Assembly: GCA_947095535.1 (NCBI GenBank) | Contig: OX352772.1 | Coordinates: 43,791,445 to 43,855,444 of the forward strand | Reading direction: 5' to 3' | DNA from: Poecilobothrus nobilitatus | Taxonomy: Eukaryota; Arthropoda; Insecta; Diptera; Dolichopodidae | Length of the DNA: 64,000 nt | In this document: in pieces, positions 58,521 to 64,000 of the stretch | Numbering within the stretch: position 1 is the first letter of the stretch | How the letters are laid out: every line of letters begins with the position of its first letter | Notes under the pieces: generated by a model | What the model saw: the letters and a program-made list of their open reading frames with translations, nothing else | Databases searched by the model: none | Told to the model about the DNA's origin: nothing | Position numbers and translations under genes: made by a program

Positions 58521-60197
58521 CATAAAGGACATGTTTGAATATAGAGATTATTAGTAAACAGTTTATTTGATTTAATAATAACTTCATATTATAAGTATTT
58601 TAGTTGAAAGGTAAGTTAAATAGGTTAATTTAGTTTCAAGTTTTTATCTTATATATAAATAAAAATAAATTGATTTTATATAATATTTTTTTTTTTACAA
58701 TTAAGCATAGTCAAAAGACGAAATAACATAATTGTTTTAATATTTCTATAAATCTAGAAATTAGCAAACGAAAAGAAATTAACAAAAAAAAAAAAAATTT
58801 TATTTATTTTAATCAAATATTAACAATAAATTGTAGTTAATATCATTGAGAGTCTAGCTACTAAGCTCTAGCTAAATCTGACTACTAAGATTTAAATTTT
58901 AATATATTCCATTATATTATATTCAAGTTTCAAGTATTCAAGTATTTAAGTAGTTCAGTATTTTACTAGTGCCTTTTTTATTGCTTAGCATTCCAGAATT
59001 ATATCTTTCATGGACATAAGTAAATAAATGTGTTATGATTTCATTTGGGTTTAAGTTTGTATTTAAAATTTTGTATCGAAATAATTCACTATTTATTAAA
59101 TATTTTACTGGTAAAGGAAGTTAAGGATTTTAATTTGATTATTATCAAATGAATATCAAACGTGTACATAAGCATTAATTTTTTATAAGTTTATATGATT
59201 TTTTTTTTATAATCTTCTTGCTTTGCACATAAATAAACCATTGAAATAGTAAGGACTTCATTACCGATTATTTTATGACTCATGTTCTTTAACAACAATT
59301 TTCCATTTTCATCTTCAATCGTAAAAATGTCTTCTTAATATTTTAATTTCTAAAGAATTTATTGTAATATACTCAATATATTTCAATCAGGATTAGATTT
59401 AGTGTTGATATTTGTTAAGAACAATAATTGGACTTCCATTTCATTTTTGCTTTAAAAATTGAATGAAAATCGGTACATAAAAATTTCTCATTTTTATCAA
59501 TTCTATTTACTTTACAATAGCAGTTATAAAGAAAATTTTAAAAATTATTAAGACAATAATAATGAATAGTAAATAAAAAAATTTTTATTAAATTTTTAAA
59601 AGGTTTTGTATTGTTCTGACAATTCTTTGTAACCCTTTTGTGTCCTCTTCTTTATTTTTTTAACATTTATACTGTAATAAAATTTCAAAACTGAAAAGTA
59701 TTTTATTTAAAATTGCTTAATATTTCAGTATATATGTAATCTTCTTTTTTTTTTTTAAAGCAATAATTGCATTTCTGAAATTCATTTTATATTCCCCAAA
59801 ATCATAAATTAAATCTTTTTAATATACACATACAATATATACATACATTAAAATATAAATGCAGACATTATTGCTTTTTTTTCTTTTATCAAAATCGGGC
59901 GTGAACCCATTTTCAACAAAAAAAAAAAAAATTAAACTAAATTTTAAACTAACAAATTTAAGTATTATAGATGTAGAAAGGAAGAAGAATAGATTTAAAT
60001 AGAATATAAACAATATTGTTATCGCTGGAGGAGTTGCCGTTTTTATAATAATAAAATATTGATGGTTTTTGTTAATGTAATAGTGAAAATTATAATTTTC
60101 TTATGGGCAATTAAAAGTTAATGGTGAAAATAAATAAATATACAAAAAATAAATGTAAATGTAAAAAATAAATGTACAAAAAATTTAACTACATTCA
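58521..60197. other. AT-rich non-coding DNA, no gene seen
   Basis: A/T-rich sequence only; the minus frame 59819-60013 is F/L/I-rich low complexity. Confidence 0.6.
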
Positions 60198-60208
60198 AAA
60201 TTTTATTA

Positions 60209-60399
60209 TTTTTTTTTTAATGCATTTCTCTGCTACATAAATGTGGACAAGAAATTACACAGCCTTTCCTGTTCAGCAGTGGCTGTAAATGTCGTAAGGG
60301 GGAATAACTCTTACAACGTGTCTGGTATTCGAACCCACACTCGGTCGGTATTTACAGCGTATTTTATAGGCTCTTACCAACTACGCCACTGAGGACCCT
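60209..60399 (-). mobile_element. SINE A, full-length copy with target duplication
   Basis: On the minus strand it starts GGGTCCTCAGTGGCGTAGTT, has B-box region GGTTCGAATACC, the hairpin CGTTGTAAGAG...CCCTTACGAC, ACAGCCACTGCTGAACAGG and the longest 3' part of the family (TCTTGTCCACATTTATGTAG), ending in poly(A). AAATTTTATTA is repeated at 60198-60208 and 60400-60410. Confidence 0.88.
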
Positions 60400-60558
60400 A
60401 AATTTTATTAATTGTTCTAAATATAGTTTCAAACATTTTAATTAAGAAAGAATTTCACAAAGTGGAATCGAAAAATAATTGAATATTATACATAGAATTT
60501 TTAGAAGTTATTTGAAACTATATAGAAAAATAAAAAATTATATTAAGTTGCCTCATCT

Positions 60559-60940
60559 GTTAATTTTTTTTTTGTTTTGCGAGGGTTGATTGGAGTCTCG
60601 AAAAATACCAATGAGATCAACAGATGAGTTCTTTTTAATACTATTGAACTTCAACCAACTAAATGTCGCTTCCCAACTCTAACCAAACATAATATTAAAA
60701 CCTATAGTACAGTGCGCTGTTTGGTTTGGAGATTTTGGAAAAATAAAATTGGCAAATACAAAAATGCCAATTGGAATTTTATAAAATGTTGAGATGACTG
60801 CTTAGAACATAGATGTTGGTGTTCTTCTCCTTGGATTAATAATATGGTATATGTTATGGTTGCTAACTTTTGGAAATACTTCCGTTGGCAAGTTGGTATT
60901 ACAAATGAATTTACAAATCAATTACAAAACAGAAAACAAT
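60559..60940 (-). pseudogene. CR1/L2-like LINE 3' end (copy 3), most diverged
   Basis: A poly(T) run followed by TGCGAGGGTTGATTGGAGTC is the same 3' end as at 7449 (ACGAGGGTTGGTGGAAAACT). Further matches are TTGAACTTCAACCAACTAAA, CAGTGCGCTGTTTGGTTTGG and TTGGTGTTCTTCTCC. Coding frames are unreadable. The plus frame 60851-61084 is a chance reading. Confidence 0.62.
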
Positions 60941-62329
60941 TTTATTAATAATTATTTTTGTTTCCTCATCTTCAATATTTCTCGAATTCTAAAATTTTCG
61001 ATAGACGTATTATATTTCGTATTTATAGACGTCATTTTCGATAGACGGCTTATTGCAACATCAGCAGATCCTATTTTTCTTTAATTCATAGTTTTAATCG
61101 ATAAAATGAAAAATTAATTAAAAAAATTTTAGAAAACTAACCATAAAAACAGCTTGACAAGCATTTTAAATCAATGGTCCCCAATTGTATTCGATATATC
61201 GAAAAATTACTGAACAATTTATTTGTATTTTTAATAAGATATAAATAGAATAAAAATAACAATGAAGTTTTTATTATTGCAATGCAATAATTTATTACAA
61301 TTTCTTATACAATTATTGTATTCATACATTTTCGAAATAAAAAAACGATTATTTTCGAAAATAAATTACTTTAAATAAAAAGTAAAGAATTCTAAGATGA
61401 AGTCATTATTTTCTTATTTTATAGACAATTTTTATATGAATTGAATTCTCTAAATAATATCTCTTTTCTTTTGAAAAGATTTTTTTTTTTTTTGGAAAAA
61501 TAAATTTTATTAATTTTTTATTTATTTTGAAAAAAAAAAAAAAATTTTTTTTATCATTGATTATTAGCCAATCTAAATTTTAGTTAAGTTATATAATATT
61601 AGATCAACAACTGATTCATATGTTAGAGCCACCAAAAATCATTTTAAATCTAATGCTAACAATTTCAAATAAAATGACTATTCTTTAAATAACATAAGTC
61701 TATCACTGACAGATAAATGTAAATGTTAAATTAACACTTAAGAAAATCTTGGCGGACTTTTACCAATTTAAAACAAAAAGTGAAAAGAAAACGGACATTA
61801 TCAAAATAATAATCAAACAGAAGCTTCTTAATATTTTTTGGTTATCACTCCTATAAGTCTTAATATTAATGCTGTTCGAATGAGTTCTTGACACCAATTA
61901 CGAAATAATTGTTAAATTAATTATTGATTTGGATATACTTTACTTTAGGGACATTGTTAGACTCTTCACAAACTTTATTAAGAGATACTTTAGTTTACCT
62001 GATGAAAAACTATATACGATATATATGCACATAATATTATATCTGTACATAATTCAAATATATAAAATTATGTCTCTTTTAAATGCATTTTCTCATAGGT
62101 TTATATGAAATTCTTATATTTTATGATGTATCTCACATATTAATTTTAATAACTTAAAAATTATACTAGGGAGAAGAGTTATTGGAACAATTTTAGAAAG
62201 AGAAGAAAAAAGGTAAGCTAATGCCGTTATAAAAAATGTACCATTATATCGTTATTTTTTATTTAATTTAATAAAACCTACAATTTATTTTTTAATTTAT
62301 GGCTTCTTAAATACTCTTTACAGAAACCG
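60941..62329. other. AT-rich non-coding DNA, no gene seen
   Basis: A/T-rich sequence only. Confidence 0.6.
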
Positions 62330-62580
62330 TTGAATATCTGATTATATTACGTAATTAAAAAGAAAATTTTCAGGGCTTTCATTTAAACCTTGTAAGTGGG
62401 CCGTAGTTCCCATAAGCAGGTATTACGGTTTTTTAAATAAGTTGTCTCCATCATTTTTCAAAAGACTTTTTGAAGCCCTTAGTGTACCCATCGCTTAGTT
62501 GGGTCTATACAACGTTTTATCACGTGATCCAAGGTATATATCAGTAAACTTTGAAAAAAATTTAACAATGTACCTCAAGT
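62330..62580 (-). repeat. Decayed mini-me-like module
   Basis: GAATATCTGATTATATTACG, GTGGGCCGTAGTTCCCATAA, GTACCCATCGCTTAGTTGGG keep the order of landmarks seen at 4600-4770. Low identity; orientation inferred from that match. Confidence 0.35.
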
Positions 62581-64000
62581 AAAATGTACACATTGATTTT
62601 GAAATTTATATATATATATAATATATTTATGTATATGTATATATTTATTATGGAATTTAATTAATTTAATTTAATATTGTAATAAATTAATAAAAAAAAT
62701 TATAAAAAAAAGAAAAATTTTAAAATATAGAACAAATGATATTTTATTAATTAGCTCATTTTGTATGTATGCGTAAATAAAGTTTTCTTCAAATATATAA
62801 TTAAAACAATTTTTTTTTTATTTTCTAAAGAATATTAAATTTCAACATTTTAAAATAATTAAAGTAAATACCCTATAAATATTGTAATAAATTAAAATTT
62901 TATTAAATTTCTCATTTTAATGATTAGACAGTAAACTAAAATGACCAAATATAATATTTAAAATTCTTTAACCCTTTTCTGTATAAATTTGATTTGATTT
63001 TTAATAAACTTTTAAATTTTGTTACAGTTGTTTTTGAAACAGTATTTCACTTCAAAAATTTTTTAAGGTTTTATCTTTTGTATTTAGTATATAATGAACT
63101 ATAGGAAAACTGCACAGGATCTTCACGAGTTCTTTCAAATAATATTTGTTACAAAATATAATATTGCACTCACTCTATATGAGCGAAAGATCTTTTTGAC
63201 ATTCAAATAAACACATAATATAAAAAAATGATCAGAAAAAAAGTCGTTATTTAATTAAAAAAACAATCTTTTTTTCCCCTAATAAATATGCAGAAATGGG
63301 TTAACAGATTTTAACATGTTATTTAACACAAAGGTTATTTTTGGCATAGGAGAAGAAATTAATTGGTTAAACCATTTGGAAAAGAAAGCGAAAAAACAAA
63401 AAAGTAAAAGGCTCTTTTGCCGCAATAAGTTAACGGAATTTGACAAGAGCTCATATCAAAATGTGTTAACGAATTCTAAAATGATTATTAAAGTCAACTC
63501 CACTGGCTAGAAGCAACATATATTTATACAAAATTTAAAGTCTCAAACAAATCTACCAAACTGTGGTTTTAGTTGAGTAACAGTTCAATGGTATTCAACC
63601 GCTTTTTCCCACATTAAATTACTTTTACATACAGCTAACATATACACAAAGTTTGAAGTCAATCGGTCGTAACATATAAACGAGGAGAACAAAAAAGAAA
63701 AACGTTAAAGCTTTAGTATCGAAAAGGCTTAAAAAATTAAAAACAAAATGGTATTTTTGAAGTTCACAGGAACATTTTTTCAAAGTTTGATTCTGATTCT
63801 AATAGGTTCTATATAATGTATCAACAATGTATTATGTAAAAACAATCGGGAACTGCACCTACTTTAAATAATAGATTAAAATTAAAAAGAATCGCACAAA
63901 ACTAAGTAATTTTTTATTTCGTATCAAATTTTAGTTCATTTCTTATTTACCTTTCAATTTTCGCTAATTATCCTATTTTTTACCCTTAATTGTTCAACTT
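62581..64000. other. AT-rich DNA with one weak repeat fragment
   Basis: 63540-63710 contains CACAAAGTTTGAAGTCAATC followed by GGTCGTAACATATAAACGAG, wording typical of dispersed insect repeats, but I cannot assign a family. No gene seen; the frame 63316-63510 is K/N-rich without motif. Confidence 0.45.

Noticed and set aside
1..64000. CRISPR arrays, bacterial operons or ribosome binding sites
   Set aside because: The sequence is eukaryotic (pol III SINEs, LINEs, A/T-rich intergenic DNA); no regularly spaced short repeats with unique spacers exist.

Overview
This window is a very AT-rich, gene-poor stretch of animal nuclear DNA, most probably from an insect and most likely a dipteran. I found no host gene with recognisable exons, no rRNA gene and no canonical tRNA gene. 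What can be identified is the remains of transposable elements in low-complexity A/T sequence with many long poly(A) and poly(T) runs. The dipteran suggestion rests on two elements built like the 'mini-me'/DINE-1 (Helentron-related) repeats described from Diptera: a GGGTAT-type inverted terminal motif, a (GTCC)n microsatellite, and a 3' stem-loop. It also rests on jockey-, CR1/L2-, RTE- and RNase-H-type LINEs. The taxon is an inference, not a proof.

Layout. 0-7 kb: AT-rich DNA with tandem ~440-bp repeat modules at 3.7-4.85 kb and an inverted-repeat element at 6.74-7.25 kb. 7.4-8.3, 18.2-18.7 and 60.6-60.9 kb: three dispersed 3' ends of one CR1/L2-like LINE, all on the minus strand. 11.8, 19.8, 40.1, 46.5-47.2 and 55.65-55.98 kb: C-terminal ends of RNase-H-clade LINEs. 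21.8-22.2 kb: a perfect 185-bp inverted repeat. 22.7-26.9 kb: a cluster of tRNA-derived SINE-like repeats with a (AAAT)19 microsatellite. 30.1, 38.3, 44.8, 52.0 and 60.3 kb: copies of another tRNA-derived SINE (plus a 3' fragment at 13.6 kb), three of them with direct repeats flanking the insertion. 31.7-33.25 and 47.5-49.56 kb: the two mini-me-like elements; the second carries ten copies of a ~147-bp satellite. 41.6-43.0 kb: the best-preserved coding region, the reverse-transcriptase C-terminal half of a jockey-type LINE, broken by a single in-frame stop; decayed relatives lie at 57.6-58.5 kb. 53.0-53.4 and 54.1-54.4 kb: decayed jockey-type and RTE-type LINE remnants. 56.0-56.6 kb: nested hairpins.

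How the parts relate. The LINE remnants would once have supplied reverse transcriptase; the SINEs carry their own RNA polymerase III A and B boxes and depend on LINE machinery in trans. All LINE coding regions seen are truncated or broken, so none looks autonomous. Most open frames above 60 codons are chance readings through A/T-rich DNA, SINEs or the satellite; some overlap genuine LINE remnants. The long gaps between listed features hold only AT-rich DNA in which I see nothing specific.
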